Assembly: GCF_001909285.1 (NCBI RefSeq)
Contig: NZ_MRSV01000001.1
Coordinates: forward strand, 639,331 to 703,330
Source of the DNA: Exiguobacterium profundum
Lineage (GTDB): Bacteria; Bacillota; Bacilli; Exiguobacteriales; Exiguobacteriaceae
DNA length: 64,000 bases
Direction of reading: 5' to 3'
Shown: piece by piece, positions 1-8,397 of the stretch
How positions within the stretch are numbered: the first letter of the stretch is position 1
Layout of the letters: each line of letters starts with the position of its first letter
Notes under the pieces: model-generated
What the model was told of the DNA's origin: nothing
Database searches by the model: none
Seen by the model: only the letters and a program-made list of their open reading frames with translations
Program-made: the position numbers and the translations under genes

Positions 1-1012
1 CGTGAGGTGCGAGCATCTCTTCGATCAAATCCATCATATACGTCGTGAGCGCGAGTGATTTTTGACGAATCGCTTCCATCCCGACCTCGTTGAACATCTC
101 AAGCGCACCAAGTTGAGGAGCGAGGCTCATAACGTGTGGTGTTCCGATTTGGAACGCACCGGCATGTTCGGCTGGTGTCATCGTATGGTCCATATCGAAT
201 TGCTTATCTTTGCGCGAACCGAACCAACCGGCGAGTCCAGGTGTCGTGCCGAAGTGACGTTCATGAACAAATAAGCCCCCGACCGTTCCTGGACCCCCGT
301 TCAAATGTTTATAGTTGCACCAGTATGCGAAGTCGACACCCCAGTCGTGGAAGTCATGAGGAATGGCGCCGACGGAGTGACAGGCATCGAAGCCAATCAA
401 AATTCCACGCTCGTGTGCCGCCTTCGTTAGACGAGGCATATCTAAAATCTGACCACTCCGATAGAGGACGGTCGGCAATACGATCAGGGCAATCTCGTCG
501 GTCATCGCGGCAATCAAGTCGTCTTCTACCAAGAAGCGCCCATCCGGACTGTCGACTTGAACGAGGTGCTCAGAAGGGTCGAGTCCACGCAATTCGAGCT
601 GGCTCTTTAAAGCGTAAATGTCAGACGGGAACGTGAGGGCGTCTGCCAAAATCTTCGTGCGTTTGCCTTCTGGTTTGAAGAACGATGCGACGAGTTGATG
701 CAAGTTCACGGTCGTCGAACCAGTGACCATCACTTCTTCCGGCTTTCCACCGATGAGCGGCGCGTTCAGTGCGGCCAACTCTTCGGACAAGTTGAACCAA
801 GGATGGCGACCTGACATCCAGCCGTCGATCCCGAGCTCTCTCCAGTCCGCAAGTGATTCAAGGAGTGTGCGCTCGGCTCGTTTCGATAAGAGACCGAGTG
901 AATTCCCATCCATATAAATCCCGTGTTCCGGTAAATAAAATTCTTCCCGATACGATGCGAGCGGGTCTTGTTTGTCTAGTTGTTGTGCGTAAGCACGTGT
1001 GAAATCGTTCAT
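1..1012 (-). CDS. kynU: Kynureninase, C-terminus cut off by the window edge
   Basis: PLP enzyme that cleaves L-kynurenine to anthranilate and alanine in tryptophan catabolism. About 337 residues are visible and the C-terminus lies beyond the left edge (family usually about 420 residues). Reading leftward, the frame contains [13 protein letters not shown] near the N-terminus, a conserved GFDACHSVG stretch, and [13 protein letters not shown] with the PLP lysine; all are typical of KynU. I chose the ATG at 1012 because it follows an AAGGGGG ribosome site, and the ATG six bases upstream runs into a stop. A promoter lies just upstream. Other kyn genes may follow to the left, which is inference. 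The family call is firm. Confidence 0.93.
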   Translation of the reverse strand, partial: MNDFTRAYAQQLDKQDPLASYREEFYLPEHGIYMDGNSLGLLSKRAERTLLESLADWRELGIDGWMSGRHPWFNLSEELAALNAPLIGGKPEEVMVTGSTTVNLHQLVASFFKPEGKRTKILADALTFPSDIYALKSQLELRGLDPSEHLVQVDSPDGRFLVEDDLIAAMTDEIALIVLPTVLYRSGQILDMPRLTKAAHERGILIGFDACHSVGAIPHDFHDWGVDFAYWCNYKHLNGGPGTVGGLFVHERHFGTTPGLAGWFGSRKDKQFDMDHTMTPAEHAGAFQIGTPHVMSLAPQLGALEMFNEVGMEAIRQKSLALTTYMMDLIEEMLAPH

Positions 1013-1051
1013 CTCCCCATATTCCCCCTTTAAAGCTTGTACGTTGTCAAA

Positions 1052-1080
1052 ATCGTAGCAATCGGACATAAGGAAGTCAA
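1052..1080 (-). promoter_or_regulatory. SigA-type promoter for kynU
   Basis: On the minus strand TTGACT (1080-1075) is followed after exactly 17 bases by TACGAT (1057-1052), and the kynU start codon is about 40 bases further on. Good consensus and spacing; not tested experimentally. Confidence 0.6.
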
Positions 1081-1178
1081 CAAACAACGAGGGCAGGTAG
1101 ACATCATACACATTGGTATTCCCTTCATCGTGTTTTACGCAGTTGAATCGGGAAAAGAACTAAGGAGGAGGGAACGAT

Positions 1179-2027
1179 ATGAAATTGATTGCGATTGATT
1201 TAGACGGGACGCTGTTATCGCGCACGGGCGTGATAACAAAGGCAAACCAGGAGGCGATTCGTCGTCGGCAAGAACAGGGTGATATCGTCACGATTTGTTC
1301 AGGACGTTCGATTCATGATATCGAGGAGCTGTTGAAGCGAAGTGACCTCGTCTGTCCGATTTTGTCAGGTAACGGAGCAATCGGGTTCTATGAGAACGAG
1401 CGAATTTACTATCATGCGATGGATCAGACAATCGTAGATGAACTGTGGGAAATCGCTGATGCGGACGATGCGTACGTTGAATTTTATACGAATGCGGGAG
1501 TGAAGGTTCTCCGTTCAGGAAGCGATTTACTGAAGCGGGAACTCGATGAGGTGTTGCCACACGATCAATCGTTCACTCGCGAGTGGGCGGAACGTGAGAT
1601 TGAAATTCAAAATGAGCAATTCGGTCTGACGTATATGGATTCGATGGCAGACATCGACTTTGCACGAGATGAAGTGTACAAAGTATTTGTTTATTCGTTC
1701 GATCGCCAAAAGCTACACCGGTTGCGTAAAATCTATGAACCGCGGAACGATATTTTGATTACGACAGCAGGGTGGACGAAAATTGAAATCGGACATCCTC
1801 ATGCGAGTAAAGGTGCAGCATTGAAACAGCTAGCTGAGCATTATCAGATTCCGATGCGTGATGTCGTCGCCATCGGAGACAATCTGAATGATGTGTCGAT
1901 GTTCGAAGTGGCAGAAACAAGGATTGCGATGGGGAATGCTGTGGATCCGTTAAAAGATTTGAGCACGCATATTACAAAGGATGTAGAAGAGGACGGGGTC
2001 GCTTATGCGCTGACGCATTATGTATGA
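1179..2027 (+). CDS. Cof-type HAD phosphatase (HAD-IIB)
   Basis: 282-residue cytosolic phosphatase of the haloacid dehalogenase superfamily, probably acting on sugar phosphates or similar small metabolites. Motif I is DLDGTLL at residues 7-13 with the nucleophile and acid aspartates, motif II is the CSGRS stretch near residue 40, and motif IV is GDNLNDVSMFE near residue 230. The long insert between motifs II and III is the C2 cap expected of the Cof/YwpJ/YxeH group. AAGGAGGAGGG precedes the ATG. It is transcribed divergently from kynU. The substrate cannot be told from sequence. Confidence 0.9.
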   Translation: MKLIAIDLDGTLLSRTGVITKANQEAIRRRQEQGDIVTICSGRSIHDIEELLKRSDLVCPILSGNGAIGFYENERIYYHAMDQTIVDELWEIADADDAYVEFYTNAGVKVLRSGSDLLKRELDEVLPHDQSFTREWAEREIEIQNEQFGLTYMDSMADIDFARDEVYKVFVYSFDRQKLHRLRKIYEPRNDILITTAGWTKIEIGHPHASKGAALKQLAEHYQIPMRDVVAIGDNLNDVSMFEVAETRIAMGNAVDPLKDLSTHITKDVEEDGVAYALTHYV

Positions 2028-2596
2028 ATTGGATTATGGAGAAGTCGTGAACGAGGATTGAATCTCACTTAAAACGGATATTGTATACATGTAACCATTC
2101 ACTTTCTGAAATGAGTCGGGGAACGGGGAGGCACTTTCGTCACCTGTCGCTTATGGATGAAAGGGATGGGCAAAGTCCATATGAACGTGAATCGTGCATT
2201 CCAAACGATGATACGTCGGCCTCTGCTTGCCATCGGAGCAAGTATACCAGACAGACTGTTTGTATACGGAATTCCACATGATCCGCGTCAGAAGTGGACA
2301 TCATAGGTGCCAAGTCCTCTCGTGCCCATTCGATCAAAATGTCTATGAGTCACCTATTCGATTTCATGTTTTCGAATGAAAAACAATTGGTGAACCAATG
2401 GACGATGAACGGATTGGAATGATGCGTCACGTTGGCTTGGACATCTCTAGTCGAACCAAATCATGGATGGGACGGTCAATCGAGCGAGGGCTTGGTTGGA
2501 TGAAAGTCCGGGGACTAGAGAATCAAGAAAAGCGCCGAGTGAGGGCGCTTTTCTTGTGGTATCCTATTGAGTGAATGCAACCGATGGAGGGATCAT
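2028..2596. other. 569-base gap without a convincing gene; possible structured RNA or gene relic
   Basis: No reading frame here has a ribosome site plus a recognisable protein. The 3' part is structured: TCTCTAGTC (2444-2452) is complementary to GACTAGAGA (2513-2521), and nested inside it AACCAA (2454-2459) pairs with TTGGTT (2492-2497). A separate hairpin ATTGGT-ga-ACCAAT is at 2386-2399. The segment ends at a strong terminator (2525-2555). It could be a non-coding RNA, the 3' untranslated region of the HAD gene, or a decayed gene. I could not match it to a known RNA family. Confidence 0.4.
2525..2555. terminator. Intrinsic terminator
   Basis: Twelve-base perfect stem AAGAAAAGCGCC / GGCGCTTTTCTT around a 7-base loop. 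It could work on either strand and probably ends transcripts arriving from the left. Confidence 0.75.
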
Positions 2597-2761
2597 ATGC
2601 CAAAGCTATATTGGTTCGGAACGTTCCTTAGTGGAGTGATTCTTTTGACAACGGGAACGATGGAAGGTCTTTACCGCATACTCCCAATTGGGTTGATGGC
2701 TATCGCGGTCATCGGCTATTTCATACAGATTCGATTCGAGCAAAAGAAGCGGCGCCCTTGA
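2597..2761 (+). CDS. Small two-helix membrane protein, 54 residues
   Basis: Predicted 54-residue protein with two hydrophobic segments (about residues 5-22 and 27-46) and a basic tail QKKRRP, so probably a small integral membrane protein. The upstream in-frame codon at 2567 has no ribosome site, whereas GGAGG sits 7 bases before the ATG at 2597, so I use the latter. The 3' end lies within a bidirectional terminator hairpin shared with the convergent ABC-F gene. No family recognised. Confidence 0.6.
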   Translation: MPKLYWFGTFLSGVILLTTGTMEGLYRILPIGLMAIAVIGYFIQIRFEQKKRRP

Positions 2762-2776
2762 TTGGGTGCCGCTTCT
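2745..2776. terminator. Bidirectional terminator
   Basis: Inverted repeat AGAAGCGGCGCCC / GGGTGCCGCTTCT lies between the convergent small membrane protein and ABC-F genes, overlapping the stop of the former. Confidence 0.75.
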
Positions 2777-2786
2777 CTATATTAGG

Positions 2787-4631
2787 TTATAAAGATTCGA
2801 GCAAACGTGTCATCACGTCATCGATTTCTTCTTGCAATGCATCAACTTGTCGTTGTAACGCCATCAATTCATCAAGGTCATCCAATTCATTCATCCGTTG
2901 GAGCAGTGCCCGATGTTCTGTCTCTAATTGGGTTAGGTGAGTTTCCTCATCAACCGTAGATGGAGCAGGTTTCGTCTGCTTCAGCGATTTTGATTGTTTG
3001 ATGTGTTCCGTTTTAGGTTCATCTTTCGATTCCTGTCCACGTTTGTCGAGGGCATAGGCGACGTTACCTTCGAAACGTGTCATCGTCCCGTCGAGCCAAT
3101 ACGTGATAGGGAACAGCTTATTCAAGAAGTAGCGGTCATGGGAAACCGTAACGACCGTTCCAGGGAAATGTTCGAGTGCCTCTTCAAGTGCCTCTCTCGA
3201 TTCGATATCCAAATGGTTCGTCGGCTCATCTAGGACAAGGACATTGATTTCTTCATGGACGAGGATGGCAAGCATGAGTCGCATCTTCTCCCCGCCGCTC
3301 AAATTCGTGACCGGTTTAAACACACTCGCGCCGTAAAACAGAAATTGAGCGAGAAGGTGTCTCGCTTTGCCTTCATCGACTGCGATCCGGTCCCGAAACG
3401 CCTCGATTAAGCGATGAGATTCGTCGAATGTGATGTGTTGCGATAGATAGCCGATTTTGGCTTGGTCGGCTCGCCTTACGGTTCCGGCTTGCGGGATAAC
3501 TTCACCGAGCAATATTTTCAAAAGCGAAGACTTTCCACTCCCGTTCGGTCCGACGATGGCGACGCGTTCCCCGTGACCTGTGTAGAAGTGCACGTCTTCA
3601 AATAGAGGACGATCATACGTGAGTGTCACGTCACTCACTTCGAAGACGTCGCGCCCGGTTCGCCCGTTCGTCGTGAACTGGATATTCGGTTGCTCGGCTT
3701 CGAGTTGTGGTCGCTTGATTCGTTCAATTCGTTCGAGAGCCTTTTCCATCGATTTGGCGCGACGATAGAACTTTTCATTCGGCGGATTTCCCTCGTTGGC
3801 CCATTGCCGCAACTGCCGGATCGTTTCCTTCATTTTTTTGATTTTCTTCTGTTGCTCCGTGTAAGCGTGAAACTGGTCAAGCAACTGTTTTTCTTTTTGT
3901 TCTTCGAAGTCCGTATAATTCCCAGGATAACTCGTCAATTCTCCATCCTCGCACTCGACGATTCGCGTGGCGACCGCATCTAAAAAGACCCGGTCATGGG
4001 AGACGATGAGGAGCGCTGAAGCATAATCCTGTAAATAGGATTCGAGCCATGTCATCGCTTCTAAATCTAGATGGTTCGTCGGTTCATCTAAAATGAGTAG
4101 CTCTGGTTCCTGAAGAAGCGCCAACGCGAGACCGATTTTTGTACGCTCTTCACCGCTTAGCGTATCAAACGGTTGGTCCACGAATGAGGTTAATTTGAGT
4201 CCATCGATCATTGCGCTGATTTTTGACTCGTAGACATATCCACCCGCATGTTCGAATTGTTCTTGAATGGCACCGTATGATTCGAGAAGGCGTTCGAGCT
4301 GTTCGGACGTCGCCATCTCTTGCTCGAGGGAAGACATTTTTTCACTCAGGCGAGTCACTTCCTCAAAAGCAGCATAGAGGACCTCACGACCACTGCGTCC
4401 AGGGTAGTCAGGAAGCTGCACCAAATAGCCGATAGAGAGTCGTTGTCGGCGGTAAATCGTACCGGCGTCATGCTCTTCAGAGCCGACAAGGATTCGTAAC
4501 AGCGTCGTTTTGCCACTACCGTTTCGGCCGACAAGACCGACTCGTTCGTTTTCGTTCATGAATAAATTCGCATCTGTGAGAACGGCGTGCCCGCCGTATT
4601 GTTTTTGAATGTGTTGAAGATCGATCAACAT
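2787..4631 (-). CDS. ABC-F family ATPase (ribosome-acting)
   Basis: 614-residue soluble protein with two ABC ATPase domains and no membrane segments, as in the ABC-F family whose members bind the ribosomal E site and rescue stalled or drug-bound ribosomes. Walker A motifs are GRNGSGKTT (residues 35-43) and GPNGSGKSS in the second half. Signature motifs are LSGEER and LSGGEK, and both Walker B motifs end in LDEPTNHLD. A charged inter-domain linker (RAKSMEKALERIERIK) and a C-terminal coiled coil of about 70 residues follow the family plan. The leader encodes a short peptide followed by terminators, as in antibiotic-inducible members, but whether this one gives resistance is unknown. Confidence 0.88.
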   Translation of the reverse strand: MLIDLQHIQKQYGGHAVLTDANLFMNENERVGLVGRNGSGKTTLLRILVGSEEHDAGTIYRRQRLSIGYLVQLPDYPGRSGREVLYAAFEEVTRLSEKMSSLEQEMATSEQLERLLESYGAIQEQFEHAGGYVYESKISAMIDGLKLTSFVDQPFDTLSGEERTKIGLALALLQEPELLILDEPTNHLDLEAMTWLESYLQDYASALLIVSHDRVFLDAVATRIVECEDGELTSYPGNYTDFEEQKEKQLLDQFHAYTEQQKKIKKMKETIRQLRQWANEGNPPNEKFYRRAKSMEKALERIERIKRPQLEAEQPNIQFTTNGRTGRDVFEVSDVTLTYDRPLFEDVHFYTGHGERVAIVGPNGSGKSSLLKILLGEVIPQAGTVRRADQAKIGYLSQHITFDESHRLIEAFRDRIAVDEGKARHLLAQFLFYGASVFKPVTNLSGGEKMRLMLAILVHEEINVLVLDEPTNHLDIESREALEEALEHFPGTVVTVSHDRYFLNKLFPITYWLDGTMTRFEGNVAYALDKRGQESKDEPKTEHIKQSKSLKQTKPAPSTVDEETHLTQLETEHRALLQRMNELDDLDELMALQRQVDALQEEIDDVMTRLLESL

Positions 4632-4661
4632 AATAGGTTCCTCCTAAGGTTAGGGCCTATC

Positions 4662-4693
4662 AAAAAAACCGAGCGCAAAGAAGCGCTCGGTTT
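4662..4693 (-). terminator. Attenuator terminator just before the ABC-F ribosome site
   Basis: On the minus strand AAACCGAGCGC and GCGCTCGGTTT form an 11-base stem followed by a run of Us. The hairpin ends about 30 bases before the ABC-F start codon, so the gene is expressed only on readthrough. The AAGCGC at about 4708-4713 could pair with the GCGCTT half of the stem as an anti-terminator (inference). Confidence 0.7.
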
Positions 4694-4733
4694 AGAAAGA
4701 GAGAGGCGCTTTGTCGTATATTCAGCAATGTCT

Positions 4734-4756
4734 AAAAAAGGACAGACGGGTCCCTT
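4734..4756 (-). terminator. Upstream leader terminator, immediately after the leader peptide stop
   Basis: On the minus strand AAGG-g-AC and GTCCTT form a 6-base stem with one bulge, followed by a run of six or more Us. It begins about 3 bases after the leader peptide stop codon, where a stalled or terminating ribosome would block it. Confidence 0.5.
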
Positions 4757-4758
4757 GA

Positions 4759-4836
4759 TTAAGCGACATCGTGAAAAATCGCACGCAAAATGTACAAATG
4801 TTCAGTTGTCCAATGCGTACGTCCGACAAATTTCAC
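4759..4836 (-). CDS. 25-residue leader peptide of the ABC-F gene
   Basis: A GTG-started frame of 25 codons, preceded by AAAGGAGGGAGAAAG, reads MKFVGRTHWTTEHLYILRAI then FHDVA and a stop. It lies between a consensus promoter and two hairpin terminators in the 5' leader of the ABC-F gene. Upstream peptides in this position commonly sense translation inhibitors: a ribosome stalled on the peptide lets RNA polymerase read through the terminator. That role here is inference from the arrangement. Confidence 0.6.
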   Translation of the reverse strand: MKFVGRTHWTTEHLYILRAIFHDVA

Positions 4837-4869
4837 CTTTCTCCCTCCTTTCATTCAATCTATATCTTG

Positions 4870-4898
4870 ATTGTAAGCGTTTTTCATCTACTTTACAA
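4870..4898 (-). promoter_or_regulatory. Promoter of the ABC-F leader transcript
   Basis: On the minus strand TTGTAA (4898-4893), 17 bases, then TACAAT (4875-4870). The leader peptide starts about 34 bases after the -10 element. The EamA gene starts divergently 62 bases to the right. Confidence 0.6.
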
Positions 4899-4959
4899 TG
4901 AAAATAGAGGGAATCGAAGCGAAGGCGTCGTATATAGTCGCCATTGAGGAGGCGAGAAA

Positions 4960-5859
4960 ATGAGGAAAGAATGGCTAGGAGCACTCAGTTTGACCCTTGC
5001 GGCGAGTATATGGGGAGGAATGTATGTGGTCAGTAAATATGCACTCGCATATATTGAACCGTTCACGTTCGTCTGGTTACGATACGCTGTTGCATTTATG
5101 GTCTTATTCGTCGTTTGGTTTCGGTTTGGACGAGAATCGATTCGAAGGGCAGATTGGAAATGGATCGGACTTGTCGGTGTCATCGGATACGTTGCCTCGA
5201 TTTCGTTTCAATTTATCGGAACGAAGCTATCGGATGCACATACCGGGTCCCTTGTGACCGCAGCGACGCCAGCTTTCATGGTGTTATTTGCCCGAATCCT
5301 ATTGAAGGAACGACTGACTCCTGTCAAGATTGGAGCACTTGGATTGGCAACGGTCGGTGTTCTCATCGTGGTTGGTTGGGAAGGGGAAGGGACGTATCGA
5401 GTAGGCAGTTTCATACTTGTTCTAGCTGCCGTGACGTGGGCGCTCATGTCGATTTATGTAAAAATCGGCACACAGACGTTGTCGACCTTGACGCTCACGA
5501 CATTTGCGATTGGAGTCGCCTGGTTATTGATGACGCCTTTGATGAGTATAGAGGTCATGCAAGCAGGTTGGCCAAAGTTAAATGGCGTCCTTTGGCTTAG
5601 TGTTCTCTATATCGGTGTCGTATCGACGGCAGGAGCGTTTTTCTTCTGGAACAAAGGACTCGAGTTAATGGATGCGAGTGTCGGGTCACTCTTTTTCTTC
5701 TTTCAACCCTTGGTTGGCGGGACGCTCGGGTGGCTCGTTTTGAACGAAACGCTCCATCTTAACTTCTTTATCGGTGCCGGTTGTATCATGACGGCTGTGA
5801 CGTGGTCGACGCTCGCGGAACGAAGAGAACAACTGCCGATTTCAAATCGTCATCTGTAA
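4960..5859 (+). CDS. EamA/DMT-family transporter
   Basis: 299-residue polytopic membrane protein of the drug/metabolite transporter superfamily, with about ten hydrophobic helices arranged as two EamA repeats. The N-terminal SLTLAASIWGGMYVVSKYAL and the second-repeat FFFWNKGLELMDAS are characteristic of the family, whose members export amino acids and related metabolites. GAGGAGG lies 7 bases before the ATG. It is divergent from the ABC-F leader and ends at a shared terminator. The substrate is not predictable. Confidence 0.88.
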   Translation: MRKEWLGALSLTLAASIWGGMYVVSKYALAYIEPFTFVWLRYAVAFMVLFVVWFRFGRESIRRADWKWIGLVGVIGYVASISFQFIGTKLSDAHTGSLVTAATPAFMVLFARILLKERLTPVKIGALGLATVGVLIVVGWEGEGTYRVGSFILVLAAVTWALMSIYVKIGTQTLSTLTLTTFAIGVAWLLMTPLMSIEVMQAGWPKLNGVLWLSVLYIGVVSTAGAFFFWNKGLELMDASVGSLFFFFQPLVGGTLGWLVLNETLHLNFFIGAGCIMTAVTWSTLAERREQLPISNRHL

Positions 5860-5863
5860 TGGC

Positions 5864-5900
5864 AAAGCGGTCGCCCTCATTTTGGAGGGTGACCGCTTTT
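5864..5900. terminator. Bidirectional terminator
   Basis: Fifteen-base stem AAAGCGGTCGCCCTC / GAGGGTGACCGCTTT between convergent genes, with T-rich flanks on the plus-strand exit. Confidence 0.75.
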
Positions 5901-5902
5901 GA

Positions 5903-6094
5903 TTAAAATCCATGATGGTCGAGTTTGTCTTGTTCGCGCTTCATCTCGAGTTCAAGCCGTTGGATCGCGAGTTTCTCTTCTTCGATCTTCAATCGTCGTT
6001 CTTCGACACGTGCTTCTCTCGTTTTGATAATCGTATTGGCACCGACTGACGAGACGACAATCACCATAACCATGATGTAGAAAAAGAAATCCAT
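5903..6094 (-). CDS. Small membrane-anchored coiled-coil protein, 63 residues
   Basis: One N-terminal hydrophobic helix (about residues 3-22) is followed by a highly charged heptad-rich segment, EARVEERRLKIEEEKLAIQR, that should form a coiled coil. GAAGGAGG precedes the ATG. It lies immediately downstream of, and in the same direction as, the Gfo/Idh oxidoreductase gene. Family not recognised; a scaffold or regulatory role would be a guess. Confidence 0.65.
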   Translation of the reverse strand: MDFFFYIMVMVIVVSSVGANTIIKTREARVEERRLKIEEEKLAIQRLELEMKREQDKLDHHGF

Positions 6095-6107
6095 ATATAG
6101 CCCTCCT

Positions 6108-7013
6108 TCACTTGATTAGATTTGTGACAAATCGTTGTGTCTCAAGGGCAACACGACCGTCTGTTGAAATCGCTGTATCATCGATGAGTGCGGAAATGAA
6201 GTGGTCAATCGCGCCCTGGAAACCACGTTGCGTGAGTGTCGTGTCCCACGACCCGAACGTTTCGACCTCATGCCGACCTTGCTTGAAACGATGCAGCGTG
6301 ACCATCTCTTCGACAGACAATCGTTCGCCATCCCGGACGATCGAGACGTGCTCATGGTTCACTCCTGCTGAACGGTGCATCGATGTCGTGTGCATTCCGT
6401 GCTCATCTTGCCACACGTGGCGGGCGAATCGAAGCTCATGCTTGTCATTGACTTCGACGTGACCCGAGACGAGTGTTAGCTTATTACCAGCGAGGAAACG
6501 TAGCGTATCAATGACATGTAAGTAATCATCGAGTAAGGTGAAGGTCGCATCCTTAGGGCCGACGTCATTCTCGCGATGTTTTACCACATCAATCATGTGA
6601 GCAGAGGACTCGTTTTGTAGACGCATATACATCGGAGCGAAACGTCGATTGAACCCGACCATCAATTTACGCCCAAGACGTTCGGCTTGAATGACGAGCT
6701 GCTCCGCTTCCTCGATTGTTGCGGCGAGGGGCTTATCAACATAAACATCGACGCCGTGTTCTAATAAATACGATACGATGTCATAATGAGTTTCCGTTGA
6801 ACTATGTACGAACGCTGCATCGATGGATGAGGCGAGTTCATTCAACGTGTCGAAAGAGGTCATTCGATACGTTTGGCAAATCATGTCTCGCTTAGATGTG
6901 TTCGGGGAAAAGGCACCGACTACCTCGATTCGGGGATGAATCGAAAGGATGGGTAAATACGCTTTTTGAGCGATATTTCCAAGTCCGACAATACCGATTT
7001 TTGTTTTTTGCAT
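6108..7013 (-). CDS. Gfo/Idh/MocA-family NAD(P)-dependent oxidoreductase
   Basis: 301-residue cytosolic dehydrogenase. An N-terminal Rossmann fold carries IGIVGLGNIAQKAYLPIL (GxGxxA-type dinucleotide site), followed by DVYVDKPLA, the family's conserved lysine-containing EKP-like motif near residue 93, and the C-terminal alpha/beta substrate domain. Members oxidise sugars, inositols or related polyols. A GTG three codons upstream overlaps the ribosome site, while AAAGGAG is 8 bases before the ATG at 7013, so that ATG is preferred. It sits downstream of the anti-sigma gene terminator. Substrate unknown. Confidence 0.88.
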   Translation of the reverse strand: MQKTKIGIVGLGNIAQKAYLPILSIHPRIEVVGAFSPNTSKRDMICQTYRMTSFDTLNELASSIDAAFVHSSTETHYDIVSYLLEHGVDVYVDKPLAATIEEAEQLVIQAERLGRKLMVGFNRRFAPMYMRLQNESSAHMIDVVKHRENDVGPKDATFTLLDDYLHVIDTLRFLAGNKLTLVSGHVEVNDKHELRFARHVWQDEHGMHTTSMHRSAGVNHEHVSIVRDGERLSVEEMVTLHRFKQGRHEVETFGSWDTTLTQRGFQGAIDHFISALIDDTAISTDGRVALETQRFVTNLIK

Positions 7014-7040
7014 CCCTTTCACTCCTTTGGTTCAAAAAAA

Positions 7041-7070
7041 CAAAAAACCGGACAGCGGATGTGTCCGGTT
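7041..7070 (-). terminator. Terminator of the sigma/anti-sigma operon
   Basis: Stem AACCGGACA / TGTCCGGTT with a 7-base loop, followed on the minus strand by T-rich sequence, just after the anti-sigma gene. Confidence 0.75.
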
Positions 7071-7076
7071 CAGGAA

Positions 7077-7799
7077 TTAAAGACTAGCACTTAAGACGAT
7101 TTCACCTTGTGGCGTTTCATTGCCACGATTCGGTTCTTTTGTGACGGCGACGGTATCCCAGTCGACGTCGACTTCATCTGAGTCGAGCGTGTAGATAACC
7201 GTCCCGTTCCCTTTGTCGTCGGTGACAAAAGCGCCGGTCGGAATCGGGGCACCATCTTTTAATAGCCATACTTGATATACCTCATTGGCATCGAGTGAGG
7301 CTAGACCATTCGTTTGGACGATCAGTTGTGTCGCACCGTCCTGCTCTGCAAGGTAAGCGGTTCCTTCCGATTCGCCGTCGAGTGGAATCGTTTCGGTTAA
7401 CGCGATGGCAGGGGCATCAGGCTGATTGGTAAGCAAATATCCATTCCCGATCAAGGAGAGGAGGAGTGCCGCTGCTAAAGCGACCGTTCCCCAGACCGGT
7501 ACGTTCCGTTTCTTCTTCTGTTTGAACGGTGTCACCGGTGGAACTGATGCAGAAGTGTCGGTTGTTATGACGGGTTCATTGTCTTCTTCTTCGAATACAC
7601 GATCGAGGACACGCGCTTTCATGCCTCGGGGTGGCTCAGTCGGAGTAGACAAGAACGCGACGCCACCGACAAGAGCTTCAAGTTGTTCGAGCTCTTCTTG
7701 ACAGTCTTTACACGTTGCCAGATGTTGTTCAAATTTCATTCGTTCTTCTTCCGTTAAATGTTGGTTGAAGTAGTCAATCAATTGGTCGCATGCGTTCAT
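7077..7799 (-). CDS. Anti-sigma factor, zinc-binding ZAS domain plus RskA-like C-terminus
   Basis: 240-residue membrane protein that probably holds the adjacent ECF sigma factor inactive. Residues 1-45 contain HLATCKDC, the H-x3-C-x2-C zinc motif of anti-sigma domains. A single transmembrane helix (about residues 107-128) separates the cytosolic part from a C-terminal region with YQVWLLKDG, typical of the RskA anti-sigma-K family. Its start overlaps the sigma gene stop by four bases (ATGA), indicating translational coupling. Release by regulated proteolysis is known for the family but cannot be seen here. Confidence 0.87.
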   Translation of the reverse strand: MNACDQLIDYFNQHLTEEERMKFEQHLATCKDCQEELEQLEALVGGVAFLSTPTEPPRGMKARVLDRVFEEEDNEPVITTDTSASVPPVTPFKQKKKRNVPVWGTVALAAALLLSLIGNGYLLTNQPDAPAIALTETIPLDGESEGTAYLAEQDGATQLIVQTNGLASLDANEVYQVWLLKDGAPIPTGAFVTDDKGNGTVIYTLDSDEVDVDWDTVAVTKEPNRGNETPQGEIVLSASL

Positions 7800-8356
7800 T
7801 GTTCTACCTCCTTTCCGATGAATTCATGGGATAACTGTTTCCTCAGTTGCCTTAGCGCCAGTCGAATCCTTCCTTTTACCGTTCCGAGCGGGATGCCGCA
7901 TGCATCAGCAATTTTTTGCTGGCTCTTTCCTTGAAAATACATGAGTCGAACGACCTGCTGTTGTTCGGCTGGTAATGTGGCCATGGCTGTCTCGATTTGG
8001 GCGCGCTCTTCTTGCCACTCGACTTCTTTCTCGACGGACGGTGAGTCGGAAGGGATGGCCTCAGCGTAAGATTCATCTAATTGTAAATCCGGTTTACGCT
8101 TCCGAATTAAATCAATGGCCACATGACGGCTCATTGTGAAGAGCCAAGAACGAAATTTTCCTTTTGACTCATCGTAAACGCCTCCGCCACGCCAAAGCTT
8201 GATGAATACTTCTTGCATGGCTTCTTCGGCCAAATCACGATCTTTTGTCAGTTGTAGGACAAATGCGTATAAAATGCGTTCGTATCGATCATACAATATT
8301 TCGAGCGCTTCTTTGTCCTTTTGCCTGACACGCTCATATAACTCTAAGTCAGTCAT
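7796..8356 (-). CDS. ECF-type RNA polymerase sigma factor (SigK-like)
   Basis: 186-residue group 4 sigma factor. Region 2 is around residues 20-90 (ILYDRYERILYAFVLQLTKD and DLAEEAMQEVFIKLWRG), and region 4 is a helix-turn-helix near residues 125-175 (LPAEQQQVVRLMYFQGKSQQ and GIPLGTVKGRIRLALRQLR). It is co-transcribed with its putative anti-sigma factor. A possible autoregulated ECF promoter lies upstream (8398-8425), and there is a perfect 14-base palindrome, AAGGGATGTCCCTT, at 8376-8389 in the leader. The regulon is unknown. Confidence 0.9.
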   Translation of the reverse strand: MTDLELYERVRQKDKEALEILYDRYERILYAFVLQLTKDRDLAEEAMQEVFIKLWRGGGVYDESKGKFRSWLFTMSRHVAIDLIRKRKPDLQLDESYAEAIPSDSPSVEKEVEWQEERAQIETAMATLPAEQQQVVRLMYFQGKSQQKIADACGIPLGTVKGRIRLALRQLRKQLSHEFIGKEVEQ

Positions 8357-8397
8357 AACATACTCCTTTGCGCAGAAGGGATGTCCCTTGTATTGAT

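Noticed and set aside
136-636. 166-codon plus-strand frame
   Set aside because: Antisense to kynU, with no ribosome site and Arg/Ser-rich shadow composition.
2155-2520. RNase P RNA-like GAAAGTCC motifs
   Set aside because: Only the short motif matches; the other conserved RNase P regions and their order are absent.
4870-4886. cre-like TGTAAGCGTTTTTCA between the ABC-F leader and EamA genes
   Set aside because: Spacing and the 3' half deviate from consensus; the -10 element of the leader promoter explains most of it.
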